Source: Oscillospiraceae bacterium (GTDB lineage Bacteria; Bacillota; Clostridia; Oscillospirales; Ruminococcaceae). From it: a stretch of 64,000 bases of DNA. The DNA lies in the NCBI GenBank assembly GCA_017432285.1, contig JAFRJM010000042.1:95979-159978 (forward strand), written 5' to 3'. Both the position numbers and the translations under genes were made by a program. Below the pieces are notes generated by a model that saw nothing but the letters and a program-made list of their open reading frames with translations, did not search any database and was not told the origin of the DNA. Of the stretch, positions 1 through 8,571 are shown piece by piece. Position 1 is the stretch's first letter. Each line of letters begins with the position of its first letter.

Positions 1-697
1 TGTCTCCGGGAGAGGCGTTGGCGAAAGCATAGAGCACAAGGTCTACTGCTTCCTCAAGGCTCATTATGAAGCGGGTCATTGTCGGATCTGTAACAGTGAG
101 CGGCAGTCCCTGACGGATACGGTCTATAAACAGAGGAATGACAGAGCCTCTTGAACACATAACATTTCCGTATCTGGTGCAAGCAATAACAGTTTTCCCG
201 GCATTCCTGCTGTCAGCCATGATGACCTTTTCCATCATTGCTTTGCTGGTTCCCATTGCGTTAATCGGATATGCAGCTTTGTCTGTGGAAAGACAGATAA
301 CCCTGGAAACACCTGCCTCTATAGCTGCCTGAAGAACGTTCTCTGTTCCAAGCACATTAGTCTTCACAGCTTCAACGGGGAAAAACTCACAGGAAGGAAC
401 CTGCTTCAGCGCTGCAGCATGGAATATATAATCCACGCCTCTTACTGCCGGTTTTACAGAAGCAGGATCGCGGACATCTCCAATATAGAATTTTACTTTT
501 GAAGCCTGTTCAGGATAACTCTCCTGAAGCAGATGCCTCATATCATCCTGCTTTTTCTCATCTCTGGAAAAAACTCTGATCTCAGCAATATCCGTTTTGA
601 TGAATCTCTTAAGAACAGCGTTTCCGAAAGAACCGGTACCTCCGGTGATAAGCAGTGTCTTTCCTTCAAAGCTCTTTTCAATCTCTTTATAATCCAT
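1..697 (-). CDS. UDP-GlcNAc 4,6-dehydratase/epimerase, CapE/FnlA-type (partial)
   Basis: This is the N-terminal part (about 232 codons) of a short-chain dehydrogenase/reductase fold nucleotide-sugar enzyme; the 3' end lies beyond the left edge. Reading from ATG at 695-697, the nucleotide-binding motif is TGGTGSFG near residue 19, followed by FSRDEKKQ, the AALKQVP motif, and STDKAAYPINAMGTSK. In that last motif the usual catalytic Tyr is Met, as is known for CapE-type inverting 4,6-dehydratases. The family makes UDP-2-acetamido-2,6-dideoxy sugars for capsule or O-antigen, which implies a surface-polysaccharide locus to the left. The subfamily (CapE/FnlA rather than FlaA1/PglF) is inferred from the N-terminal wording KTLLITGGTGSFGNAVL. 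Confidence 0.88.
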   Translation of the reverse strand, partial: MDYKEIEKSFEGKTLLITGGTGSFGNAVLKRFIKTDIAEIRVFSRDEKKQDDMRHLLQESYPEQASKVKFYIGDVRDPASVKPAVRGVDYIFHAAALKQVPSCEFFPVEAVKTNVLGTENVLQAAIEAGVSRVICLSTDKAAYPINAMGTSKAMMEKVIMADSRNAGKTVIACTRYGNVMCSRGSVIPLFIDRIRQGLPLTVTDPTMTRFIMSLEEAVDLVLYAFANASPGD

Positions 698-766
698 TGA
701 CCGATCTACCTCGTAATCACAAGTGCATTTAATATATCACAACATCCGGAACAATTGAAGTATATG

Positions 767-1354
767 TCATTCAGAAACATAGGAGATGGATACAGAGCAC
801 TTGTTCTTCTCCCACCCCGCCCGTCTCAGCGCATCTGTGAGCGACTTGCGGATCTCATTCGCTCTGCCGTTCAATTCTATTTCTTTCAGAGCTTCTGCGC
901 TCTCTACCAGCAGGACGCATTCCAGCACCTCACTGTGGTCTGCTGTCAGCCCGACATACTGCGCCTTACAGATCTCAGGGTATTTATCTTTTGTATCCCA
1001 GAGGACCTTGAGAAGAGTATTCTCTTCCTGATCTTCTTTTCTAACCTTCTCTGTTTCTTTTACCCATGCAAGGATCAATTCCTGAAACTCATCCATGGTA
1101 ACAGTACAGTCATCTTCTTCCGCAAAAGTGTCTCTAATAATTACGGTATCTCCATCGTGATACAGTTCGTATCTGTTCCCGGAGAACTCATAGACATCAC
1201 CGTCCATGACGGCACGGATCTCGCCGGCAAATGACTCCACTTCTGTCGCTATCAGGTTGGATAAGGCCTCATATCCTACCGGTAATACCGGAACGACTTT
1301 GACTTTGATTCTTTTGGGACTTCTGAGTTCAACAGTACGAAATGAATATTCCAT
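767..1354 (-). CDS. Hypothetical acidic protein, candidate EndoU immunity partner
   Basis: This is a 195-aa soluble, acidic protein with no signal peptide or membrane segment. I do not recognise the family with certainty. Its ATG lies one base beyond the stop of the EndoU-like gene, so the two are co-transcribed, with the nuclease first and this gene second. That is the usual order of toxin and immunity genes in polymorphic toxin systems. The first half (residues about 50-105) has a compact beta-rich segment (VYEFSGNRYELYHDGDTVIIRD) and then an amphipathic helix (CTVTMDEFQELILAWVKE). The second half is a separate region rich in Glu and Lys. The immunity role is inferred from position and acidity only. 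Confidence 0.7.
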   Translation of the reverse strand: MEYSFRTVELRSPKRIKVKVVPVLPVGYEALSNLIATEVESFAGEIRAVMDGDVYEFSGNRYELYHDGDTVIIRDTFAEEDDCTVTMDEFQELILAWVKETEKVRKEDQEENTLLKVLWDTKDKYPEICKAQYVGLTADHSEVLECVLLVESAEALKEIELNGRANEIRKSLTDALRRAGWEKNKCSVSISYVSE

Positions 1355-1355
1355 A

Positions 1356-2027
1356 TTAATCCCCTTCCTTAACCGGATATGCTGTAGTGATTATGCCCTT
1401 TTTAGTCAGCGCCATATCAATTTCCATTCCATCGTTTGTCAGACCTGCATAAAGACTGTCGTCGATCTGGACCCTGTTTTCATATGCCTCGTTTATAGCA
1501 TCTATTACATCCTGAGGCGACCATGTGTCCGGAAAAAATGTCGAATACCCTTTGTTTCCCGATTTGTTCACTCCGTTCACACGTACTTTTGCAGTATATA
1601 CACCAAAACTATCAGGTTCACTCTCCGTACCTGCAATGATCTCACCAGGGCTTCCCACGATGCCATTATAATGATATCCTGTAGCCTTTCCGCTGTCGTT
1701 TATCGTACCGAGGAAAATATGCTCTATCGTGGAATCGCGAAAATGCTCAGTGTTCTCAAGATCTTCTAGATCCGCTATCGTGTACTGTGTATGTTCAAGC
1801 TCGTTTTTCTGGTCAATATCATTCGGCAGAATCTCTACAGGCTGAGTTTCCGGTCTGTTATCTGTATTGCTGCCCGGATCGATCTGTACCTGACCGTAGT
1901 TATTGCTGTCCGGGACCTCGATCACCTCATGGCTGTCAGGTTCCAGAAAATTCAAAGGGAACAGCAGATATACAGCTGCCGCTACAACAAGGAGCACTAA
2001 GATAGATAATACTCTCTGAAATTTCAT
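1356..2027 (-). CDS. Membrane-anchored EndoU-type nuclease
   Basis: This 223-aa protein has a basic N-terminus and one hydrophobic segment (residues about 5-25), then a low-complexity linker (about 30-95) and a C-terminal domain (about 100-185) matching bacterial EndoU nucleases. The visible motif order is EHIFLG, GYHYNGI, YTAKVRV, STFFP, then an amphipathic AINEAYEN helix. His103, His119 and Lys147 fit the His-His-Lys triad of the family, which cleaves RNA (tRNA in some contact-dependent toxins). I chose ATG at 2025-2027 because GAGAGG lies 6 nt upstream; the longer reading starts with a GTG at 2051 with poorly placed GGAG. The neighbour at 767-1354 may be its inhibitor. Export and toxic function are inferred. 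Confidence 0.75.
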   Translation of the reverse strand: MKFQRVLSILVLLVVAAAVYLLFPLNFLEPDSHEVIEVPDSNNYGQVQIDPGSNTDNRPETQPVEILPNDIDQKNELEHTQYTIADLEDLENTEHFRDSTIEHIFLGTINDSGKATGYHYNGIVGSPGEIIAGTESEPDSFGVYTAKVRVNGVNKSGNKGYSTFFPDTWSPQDVIDAINEAYENRVQIDDSLYAGLTNDGMEIDMALTKKGIITTAYPVKEGD

Positions 2028-2099
2028 TTTACGCCTCTCAGTATTGTTCACTCCATCATTTTCCCATGCTTAGATGAAATTCGCAATGCAAAAAATGTA

Positions 2100-2135
2100 A
2101 ACGGACTCAAAGATTTTTCTGTCTTTAAGTCCGTT
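2100..2135 (-). terminator. Intrinsic terminator after the aromatic ABC operon
   Basis: AACGGACT (2100-2107) pairs with AGTCCGTT (2128-2135). Read on the minus strand the hairpin is followed by TTTACATTTTTT. It lies just past the stop of the ABC ATPase gene. Confidence 0.75.
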
Positions 2136-2140
2136 ATTTG

Positions 2141-2935
2141 TTATGAGAGTAAGACCGAATCCGTTTCTTCTTCAATACCGGCCACTTCAGAGAATTTCTT
2201 AAGAAGCTCTTCTCTCGTTATAGCTCTTTTTTCATCTCCGGATATATCCAAAATGATCTTTCCTTCATTCATCATGATCAGCCTGTTACCGTATCTGATG
2301 GCATCCGACATATTATGTGTAATCATCATGCACGTAAGATTGTTCTTTTTAACAAGCTCATCTGAGATCTCAAGCACCTTGACTGCAGTCGCAGGGTCAA
2401 GAGCAGCTGTATGTTCATCCAGGAGCAGTAACTTAGGCGCTTTCAGAGTGGACATAAGAAGCGTAACTGCCTGTCTCTGTCCTCCTGACAGTGTCGAAAC
2501 AGAAGTTTCCATTCTTTCTTCAAGTCCTAATCCAAGAGATCTGAGCTGCTCACGGAAATACTCCCTCTCCTCTTTGGTGACACCCCATCCGAGCCCCCTC
2601 CTGGTGCCTCTTCTGTATGCCAGCGCTAGGTTTTCTTCAAGCTGCATGTCCGGTGATGTTCCCATTGCGGGGTCCTGAAATACCCTTCCGATGAATGCAG
2701 CTCTTTTATAATCTGGTAATGCGGTCACATCGTTCCCGTCAAGTATTATCTTTCCTTCATCGATAGGCCATGTACCTGCAATGGCATTAAGCAATGTGGA
2801 TTTGCCTGCTCCGTTGCCGCCTATCACAGTAACGAACTCTCCTGGTTCAAGATGAAGGTTCAGATCCACAAGAGCCTTTTTCTCATTTACCGTTCCCGGG
2901 ACGAAAGTCTTATACACATGTTCTACTCTAAGCAT
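2141..2935 (-). CDS. ABC transporter ATP-binding protein, TrpX-type importer
   Basis: This is a 264-aa cytoplasmic ATPase that powers import by the neighbouring permease and binding lipoprotein. Walker A is GGNGAGKST near residue 38, the signature is LSGGQRQ, Walker B is LLLLDEHTAAL, and the H-loop lies in MMITHNMSDA. The family partners with TrpXY-like systems (solute-binding PF04392) for tryptophan/tyrosine and related substrates. The start is ATG at 2933-2935, with AGGAGG 8 nt upstream; the longer reading begins 10 codons earlier without such a site. It overlaps the permease stop by 8 nt, so the genes are translationally coupled. Confidence 0.9.
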   Translation of the reverse strand: MLRVEHVYKTFVPGTVNEKKALVDLNLHLEPGEFVTVIGGNGAGKSTLLNAIAGTWPIDEGKIILDGNDVTALPDYKRAAFIGRVFQDPAMGTSPDMQLEENLALAYRRGTRRGLGWGVTKEEREYFREQLRSLGLGLEERMETSVSTLSGGQRQAVTLLMSTLKAPKLLLLDEHTAALDPATAVKVLEISDELVKKNNLTCMMITHNMSDAIRYGNRLIMMNEGKIILDISGDEKRAITREELLKKFSEVAGIEEETDSVLLS

Positions 2936-3944
2936 TGTTCTTTCCTCCTTTGCGGAACTTTGCAAACGAAGACGTTCTCTGTTCCTTGATATACGGTATA
3001 GCGAGGAAAACAGCGACGATCACTGCGGTGAACAGTTTAAGGTCATTGGTATTGAGACGCAGCCATAGGACAAGTATGACGACGCTGTAGTAGACGATAC
3101 CACCCAGTATGACACATGCCAGTCTGAACGAGAAATTGGGTCTGTTGTGGGATAAGACTTCAGTAAGCGCATCACCTATGATAACTGCAGCGAGTCCAAT
3201 AACACTGGCGCCTCTGCCCATATTGATATCTGCAAAACCTTGATACTGTGCGACCAGACCGCCTGCAAAAGCGACAATCCCATTGGACAATGCGAATCCT
3301 ATAAGCTTCATGTGGTCGATGTCGATGCCCTGCGCACGGCTCATAACAGGATTGTTACCGGTAGCACGAATAGCACTTCCCTGCTCCGTGCCGAAATACC
3401 AGTAAAGCACAGCAATCAGAACCGCAGAGATCAAAGCTCCGAAAAGAATAGCTTTCGGAATGAATCTGCCTGAGACTACAAGATCATACTTGTCCACGCT
3501 TACAGCGACATTTGCTGCCATGTCCATGATATGAAGGTTAACTGAATACAGAGCCAGCTGTGTCAGGATACTGGCTAATATTGCAGGAATGCCCAGATAA
3601 CAATGAAGAAGACCTGTGCATAGACCGCAGAGCACTCCGGCTAAAGCTGATATAACAAGTGCAAATCCCGCAGGATATGAAGTCCCTTGTACGACATTGA
3701 TCCCCAAAGTATTGAGCAAAGCTGATGCGAAAGGAGATACACCGTTTGTGATCATCATCGCAGAAACAGCTCCGCCGGTAGCAAAGGAGCCCTCAACTGT
3801 AAGATCAGATACTTTCAGAAGTCTGAATGTGATATACACTCCGATCGCCATGATACCCCAGAGGATCCCTTGCGCGATTCCTCCGGGGATGTTTTTCAGC
3901 AGTTTTATTGGGTCTAATAAAGAGAAATAATCAATAAAATTCAT
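2928..3944 (-). CDS. ABC transporter permease, TrpX-type importer
   Basis: This is a 338-aa integral membrane protein with about eight to nine hydrophobic helices, starting with GIAQGILWGIMAIGVYITFRLL and containing the branched-chain-permease-like segment SDLTVEGSFATGGAVSAMM. That segment is typical of the BPD_transp_2 permeases that work with PF04392 binding proteins. It is the middle gene of the binding protein-permease-ATPase operon, with 28 nt to the upstream gene and an 8-nt overlap with the downstream ATPase. Substrate specificity is not visible in the permease; the Tyr-rich leader peptide upstream of the operon points to tyrosine or related aromatics. Confidence 0.9.
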   Translation of the reverse strand: MNFIDYFSLLDPIKLLKNIPGGIAQGILWGIMAIGVYITFRLLKVSDLTVEGSFATGGAVSAMMITNGVSPFASALLNTLGINVVQGTSYPAGFALVISALAGVLCGLCTGLLHCYLGIPAILASILTQLALYSVNLHIMDMAANVAVSVDKYDLVVSGRFIPKAILFGALISAVLIAVLYWYFGTEQGSAIRATGNNPVMSRAQGIDIDHMKLIGFALSNGIVAFAGGLVAQYQGFADINMGRGASVIGLAAVIIGDALTEVLSHNRPNFSFRLACVILGGIVYYSVVILVLWLRLNTNDLKLFTAVIVAVFLAIPYIKEQRTSSFAKFRKGGKNNA

Positions 3945-3972
3945 TACATATAATCCTGATCAAGTTTGATTA

Positions 3973-4932
3973 TTATTCATCCATGTTCAAGGCTTCATAA
4001 TCAGATCCAAATGTCAATCCGTATACTTCCGCCAAAACCTGGTTGAATTCATGCTTTGTCTCTGGAGCATATTCGACCTGCAATGTCTTTATATCCTGTC
4101 CTTCAACGAGCACTTTGTAAGCCATGAGGCCTGTCTGATATCCGAGATCATAGTAGCTGATAGATAAAGTCGCGACTCCGCATCCTTTGCAAAGATTCTC
4201 CTCTCCGCAGATGATAGGTGTCTTTGAATTCAATGCCACGTTATTGATCGTTTCTGCACAGTTTGCAGCCGTATTGTCTGTAGGAATATACAGAACATCA
4301 CATTCATCGCATGCAGCCTGTGTAACAGCAGAAATGTCGTTTGTATCAGTAAATGCAAATTCCACTGCTGTCAGTCCAAGGTCTGTGAGATACTGAGAAA
4401 CCATCTTGACCTGATACTTTGAGTTCGCCTCTCCGGAACAAAAAAGGATGCCGACTTTCTTTGCCTGAGGGAATATATCCTTCACCATTTTGGCCTGCTC
4501 ATCCAACGGTGCCAGATCTGAAGTTCCTGACACGTTCCTTCCTGATGCACCGGAAAAGTCATCAATTCCAAGTGCAGCGCCGTATTCCGTAACAGAAGTT
4601 CCTAAAATCGGGATCTTGTCTGTTGCGTTGGCACAGGCATTGACTGCCGGTGTGGCATTGGCCATGATCAGGTCGACCTGATCGTTAACAAACCCATTTG
4701 CTATAGTAGAGCAGTTCGCCTGCTCGCCAGAAGCATTTTTAACGTCAAAAACTACTTTGTCTCCAAGTTTATCTTTCAGAGCATCCTGAAACCCTTCAGT
4801 TGCAGCATCCAATGCAGGGTGAGGTGCGAACTGAAGGACTCCTACACGGAAAGAGTCAGATTTTTTGCCCCCGCAACTCACAAGCGAAAAGCAAAGAGAT
4901 AACAACAATAAAAATGCAAATACCTTTTTCAT
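3973..4932 (-). CDS. ABC transporter substrate-binding lipoprotein (TrpX-like)
   Basis: This 319-aa exported lipoprotein has a lipobox LVSC at residues about 17-20 behind a hydrophobic signal, so it is anchored outside the membrane. The mature part follows the PF04392 (ABC_sub_bind) family: FRVGVLQFAPHPALDAATEGF, a TPAVNACANAT segment, KKVGILFCSGEANS, and DVLYIPTDNTAAN. It binds the transported ligand and delivers it to the permease at 2928-3944. It is the first gene of the operon after the leader peptide and attenuator-like hairpin. AGGAG lies 8-9 nt before its ATG. Confidence 0.9.
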   Translation of the reverse strand: MKKVFAFLLLLSLCFSLVSCGGKKSDSFRVGVLQFAPHPALDAATEGFQDALKDKLGDKVVFDVKNASGEQANCSTIANGFVNDQVDLIMANATPAVNACANATDKIPILGTSVTEYGAALGIDDFSGASGRNVSGTSDLAPLDEQAKMVKDIFPQAKKVGILFCSGEANSKYQVKMVSQYLTDLGLTAVEFAFTDTNDISAVTQAACDECDVLYIPTDNTAANCAETINNVALNSKTPIICGEENLCKGCGVATLSISYYDLGYQTGLMAYKVLVEGQDIKTLQVEYAPETKHEFNQVLAEVYGLTFGSDYEALNMDE

Positions 4933-4950
4933 GAATCTTTCTCCTAAACA

Positions 4951-4989
4951 AAAATAAAGAGCGACTATACCAGCCGGTAAAAGTCGCTC
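4951..4989 (-). terminator. Attenuator-like terminator between leader peptide and importer operon
   Basis: GAGCGACT (4959-4966) pairs perfectly with AGTCGCTC (4982-4989), with an inner ACC/GGT pair in the loop. On the minus strand the hairpin is followed by TTTATTTT. It lies between the stop of the Tyr-rich leader peptide and the start of the binding-protein gene, so transcription of the importer must read through it. Leader bases near 5064-5074 (CGCTCGATA on the minus strand) can pair with TATGAGCG in the 5' arm, a possible antiterminator. That alternative was paired by eye, not computed. Confidence 0.75.
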
Positions 4990-5027
4990 ATAGTTACAGT
5001 TAAACAGCGCTTTTTATCCCGGCAATC

Positions 5028-5108
5028 CTATTTCAAAGCATAAAAACGATAGCCCGCGTAATATCGAGCGCTGCAATAGATGTTCTTGACATCGATCTTC
5101 ACAGCCAT
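5028..5108 (-). CDS. Tyrosine-rich leader peptide (26 aa)
   Basis: This short gene starts at ATG 5106-5108, with AGGAGG at 5113-5118 (4-nt spacing), and ends at TAG 5028-5030. After M-A-V-K-I-D-V-K-N-I it reads Y-C-S-A-R-Y-Y-A-G-Y-R-F-Y-A-L-K: five Tyr within 13 codons, including a tandem pair. It lies downstream of a strong promoter and upstream of a terminator hairpin that precedes a TrpX-type ABC importer. The arrangement matches ribosome-mediated attenuation, in which stalling at scarce aminoacyl-tRNA codons lets transcription continue. I infer control by tyrosine. Amino acid content alone does not exclude a structural or chance ORF, but the ribosome binding site and position argue for a real one. 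Confidence 0.8.
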   Translation of the reverse strand: MAVKIDVKNIYCSARYYAGYRFYALK

Positions 5109-5145
5109 CGTTCCTCCTGCTGAACTAAAAGATTGCTTGTTTCGT

Positions 5146-5174
5146 AGTTTAAAGCTTTTAAGCGCTAAAGTCAA
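5146..5174 (-). promoter_or_regulatory. Promoter of the leader peptide / aromatic importer operon
   Basis: On the minus strand a -35 TTGACT (5169-5174) is followed after exactly 17 nt by a -10 TAAACT (5146-5151). Transcription would start about 30 nt before the leader peptide ATG. Confidence 0.75.
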
Positions 5175-5232
5175 TTGGAGAAATCACGAAAATTATATCT
5201 ATTCCTGAAATATATTGTGCATAATGCCCATT

Positions 5233-8200
5233 TTATTCTACGGATTTAAGTGATTCGATCATTTCGACCTGCCTAAGAGGCTTTTTCGTCATAAGTAAAA
5301 CGATATATGAAAATACAAGGGTGATAGCAAAAGCATACAAAAAGCTCAAAGCTTTAATGTTCTGCCCAAATTTGATCATATCCATATTTATCACATTCAT
5401 TATGAAGTGATGCTCAACAACACCTAGAGGAAGTCCTGCAATCGCCCCTATAACAGTCAGCAGAAAGATCTCTTTGAACAGGTAAGACTCAACCTCGTAA
5501 TTCCTGAATCCGAGGACTTTCAGTGTAGCTATCTCCCTTATACGTTCACTGATATTTACCTGCGTAAGGTTCATCAAGACTACAAACGCAAGAGCCCCTG
5601 CTGTGATGATAACGACGAGGATAATGAGATCCAACGCACGTATCATGGTGTTGAACTGTTCTATGACATTAGAGAAGTCGGTGATGCTTTCATATCCTTC
5701 GTAATCTTTTACCAGTTCCGCCATATCTTCAGCATCAGCTGTAGACTTGACCGCCACAAAATTAGCATGGAACGGTTCATCAAAGACAGAATCATAGTAG
5801 TCAGAAGAGATATACAGATAATGCTGGAAATACATCTCAACGACTTCTGCGACCTTGACCTGAGCTTTTATCCCGTTTCTTGATTCGATGGTTATCGTAT
5901 CGCCCTTATGTATACCGTTCGTCTGTGCGAACTTTTCAGTGATCAATGCTCCTGAATTGCTAAGTCTTACAGGAGTTGTGCAGTCAAGTTCTCTAAGGTG
6001 CAAAATGTCGTTTCCGTCTCTTGCATCCATTACCTGAACTGTGATCACTTCTTCTTCGCCATCCAGATACACTTTGGACGAATAGCTCATGACCGGAGCA
6101 ACATACTCGTTTCTGAGGTCCGAATCCAAAGCATCGACGATATCTGGGAGCGCACGGTCGTTATCAAGATTGACAACAAAGTTATAGTTGTAGAGCTCTC
6201 CGAACTGTATAGCGACAACGTCCTTTATCGAATCCTTGATTCCCCACCCTACAACCAGCAGAGCAGTACACCCGGCAACACCGATCACAGTCATAAAGAA
6301 CCTTACTTTATACCTGATAAGGTTTCTAGCTGTGATCTTTCCGGTAAATGACAGACGGCGCCAAATAAACGGTATCTTCTCCAAAAATACTTTTCTTGCA
6401 TTTTTAGGTGCCTTCGGTCTCATTAACTGGCTCGGAGGTTCTCTTAATGTTTTACCGGCTACTAGTGCAGTGACACAGGCAATCAGAACCATAAAAGCGC
6501 CATAGCATATGCCAAGGTTCTGCAGCGGAACCTGCATTACTATCTGCGGCAGGTCATACATGAGTCTCCATGTGTTATAGATGACCGTCGGGAAGATAGC
6601 CATGCCAAAAACTATCCCGAATGTACTTCCTATCACACATGCCAGCAAAGCGTAAAGTACATATTTCCATGTGACAGCTATTTTGGAAAAGCCAAGCGCT
6701 CTGAATATACCGATCTGTCCGCGCTGCTCATCAATGAGCCGTGTCATAGTTGTCATACACACAAGAGCAGCAACAAGGTAGAACAGGACCGGAAGAGCAA
6801 TTCCTATAGCTCCCATCTGCTTAGCGTTATTGGAGAAAAGATACGATGTATAGTGGCTGTCTCTGTCCAGAAGCATCCAGGATGCATCCGGAAGTTCAGC
6901 AAGGTCCTGATATGCCTTTCTTATCTCGCTCTCTGCTTTTTCTATCTGTTCATTGAAGTTGAGCAACTGCTCCTGGTACTCTTTTACTCCTGCTTCATAT
7001 TGTGCTTTCCCTGCGTTGATCTGACGCTGAGTGCTGGCTATCTCCGCACTGGCTTCATTGATAGTCTGCTGCGCGAGATCTATTTCGGCCTTCATAGCTT
7101 CCCATGCCAGCCTGTCCTGGGCAAGTTTTGTCATATCGCGGTATGTGGCCTCAACAGAACCGCCGTATTTGGCATCAATCGACTCCATCGTTTCCTGCGG
7201 GGATGCAGCCGACTGGGTTTCCTGTAATTCCCTATATCCGGCAACCAATCTCTCATTTACAGCAATCTGCTGCTCTTCATTTGTGATCTGAAGATTGACT
7301 TCATTAAGTTCTGCTCTTGCGGCTTCCCTCTCAGCATCTGTCTTATCCGGATCGCCGATAATGCCCTCCAGTTCAGTTCTTCTGGGATACAGCGAATTAT
7401 ACAGCAGGTCTCTTCGTGCCGCTGTGTCAGCCTGTACTTCCTGTATCCTTGGCTCATACACGTCAGTGGCTGTACCGTTCTGCATCGACTTCAAAGCAGT
7501 GTACGTCCCATAATCTGTGAGTAATTCAGAATAGATCTGCTCGAAGCTTCTTCCACCATTCTGCGCGACTATAGCATTTACTCTTGCCTCTACGTCTCCG
7601 TACTGGCTGTTGTACTGATTCTGCAGAGAAGCGAGCCTTGTCCTGGTCCTTCCCAATACTATGTTCAGAGAGTCAAGCTGTGCCTGATTCGCGATTATCT
7701 GGATATTAGCGTCCTCCAGCTGCTGCTTGGCATCATCCAGTTTAGCCTGGCCTTCTTGCCTCTTTTCGTCAAGCGTAGCTTCATTTTTCTGTATCTCTTC
7801 TGTATATTCGTCCACCAGTTTCTGCTTGAGTTCTTTCTCCTGCTTAGTGGCGAACACCTTGAGATCTGCCTTCTGTTCCTCTATAAGATTTTTATATTCA
7901 CTGCTGAATCCGTTGTACTGTTCCGTACCACTGAAAGTGATGTATACCGTAGTGTAGTACTCTCTCAAAAACGAAGACGGTATCGTATAAAGCACCAGCT
8001 CAAGTTCCATATTTTTAAGCGTGCTTGTTCCTAAAGCCTTTGACATATATGCCGGTGATTCGGCTATTCCAACGACCTCTACCTCTTTCTTTTTGAGGTA
8101 TTTTGTAACGTCATCGTCATCAAGGTACAGTGTAAGCTTATCGCCTATCTGGTACCCACCGCCTCCCATGTTGTTGTTAAGCACTATAACCTCTGATGAA

Positions 8201-8571
8201 TTGTCAGGCATTCTTCCTTCAAGAAGTTCAAAAAGATCAACGTCTCTTCTTGTTTCCTCCACACGCGTGACGAATACCGATCCGTCCTCCCCCTGTGAGA
8301 ATACATCTATCATCTTGCTGGGAAAACAGCGCTCAACATATTCAAGTGATCTGATAGCTTCGATATCGTTTTCGTCAAATCCATATGAAGAAAATATCTG
8401 GATATCCTGAAGGTGATATCTGTCGTTATATTTATCGACACTGTCCTCCATAATGACACTGCTGCTGAGCAATCCCATCATAAAAGCAACACCGATCATT
8501 ACTATCATGACCAGCGAGAAAAATCTGTTGAAGCTTTTACGTATCAGCCGCAGCGTGTCAATGTGGAACAT
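5233..8571 (-). CDS. Large FtsX-family ABC transporter permease with coiled-coil domain
   Basis: This 1112-aa membrane protein has a first helix at about residues 17-37, an extracytoplasmic domain, a long coiled-coil region (about 230-560, rich in Gln, Glu, Ala and Lys), then two FtsX-type three-helix blocks (about 590-720 and 960-1100). An isolated helix near 765-785 begins a second extracytoplasmic domain. FtsX motifs are visible as RGQIGIFRALGFSKIAV and IREIATLKVLGFRNYEV. Such proteins are permease subunits of type VII/MacB-like ABC systems that act on the cell envelope rather than transport across it. The ATPase gene at 8571-9272 immediately precedes it with a 1-nt overlap. The substrate is unknown. 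Confidence 0.9.
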   Translation of the reverse strand: MFHIDTLRLIRKSFNRFFSLVMIVMIGVAFMMGLLSSSVIMEDSVDKYNDRYHLQDIQIFSSYGFDENDIEAIRSLEYVERCFPSKMIDVFSQGEDGSVFVTRVEETRRDVDLFELLEGRMPDNSSEVIVLNNNMGGGGYQIGDKLTLYLDDDDVTKYLKKKEVEVVGIAESPAYMSKALGTSTLKNMELELVLYTIPSSFLREYYTTVYITFSGTEQYNGFSSEYKNLIEEQKADLKVFATKQEKELKQKLVDEYTEEIQKNEATLDEKRQEGQAKLDDAKQQLEDANIQIIANQAQLDSLNIVLGRTRTRLASLQNQYNSQYGDVEARVNAIVAQNGGRSFEQIYSELLTDYGTYTALKSMQNGTATDVYEPRIQEVQADTAARRDLLYNSLYPRRTELEGIIGDPDKTDAEREAARAELNEVNLQITNEEQQIAVNERLVAGYRELQETQSAASPQETMESIDAKYGGSVEATYRDMTKLAQDRLAWEAMKAEIDLAQQTINEASAEIASTQRQINAGKAQYEAGVKEYQEQLLNFNEQIEKAESEIRKAYQDLAELPDASWMLLDRDSHYTSYLFSNNAKQMGAIGIALPVLFYLVAALVCMTTMTRLIDEQRGQIGIFRALGFSKIAVTWKYVLYALLACVIGSTFGIVFGMAIFPTVIYNTWRLMYDLPQIVMQVPLQNLGICYGAFMVLIACVTALVAGKTLREPPSQLMRPKAPKNARKVFLEKIPFIWRRLSFTGKITARNLIRYKVRFFMTVIGVAGCTALLVVGWGIKDSIKDVVAIQFGELYNYNFVVNLDNDRALPDIVDALDSDLRNEYVAPVMSYSSKVYLDGEEEVITVQVMDARDGNDILHLRELDCTTPVRLSNSGALITEKFAQTNGIHKGDTITIESRNGIKAQVKVAEVVEMYFQHYLYISSDYYDSVFDEPFHANFVAVKSTADAEDMAELVKDYEGYESITDFSNVIEQFNTMIRALDLIILVVIITAGALAFVVLMNLTQVNISERIREIATLKVLGFRNYEVESYLFKEIFLLTVIGAIAGLPLGVVEHHFIMNVINMDMIKFGQNIKALSFLYAFAITLVFSYIVLLMTKKPLRQVEMIESLKSVE

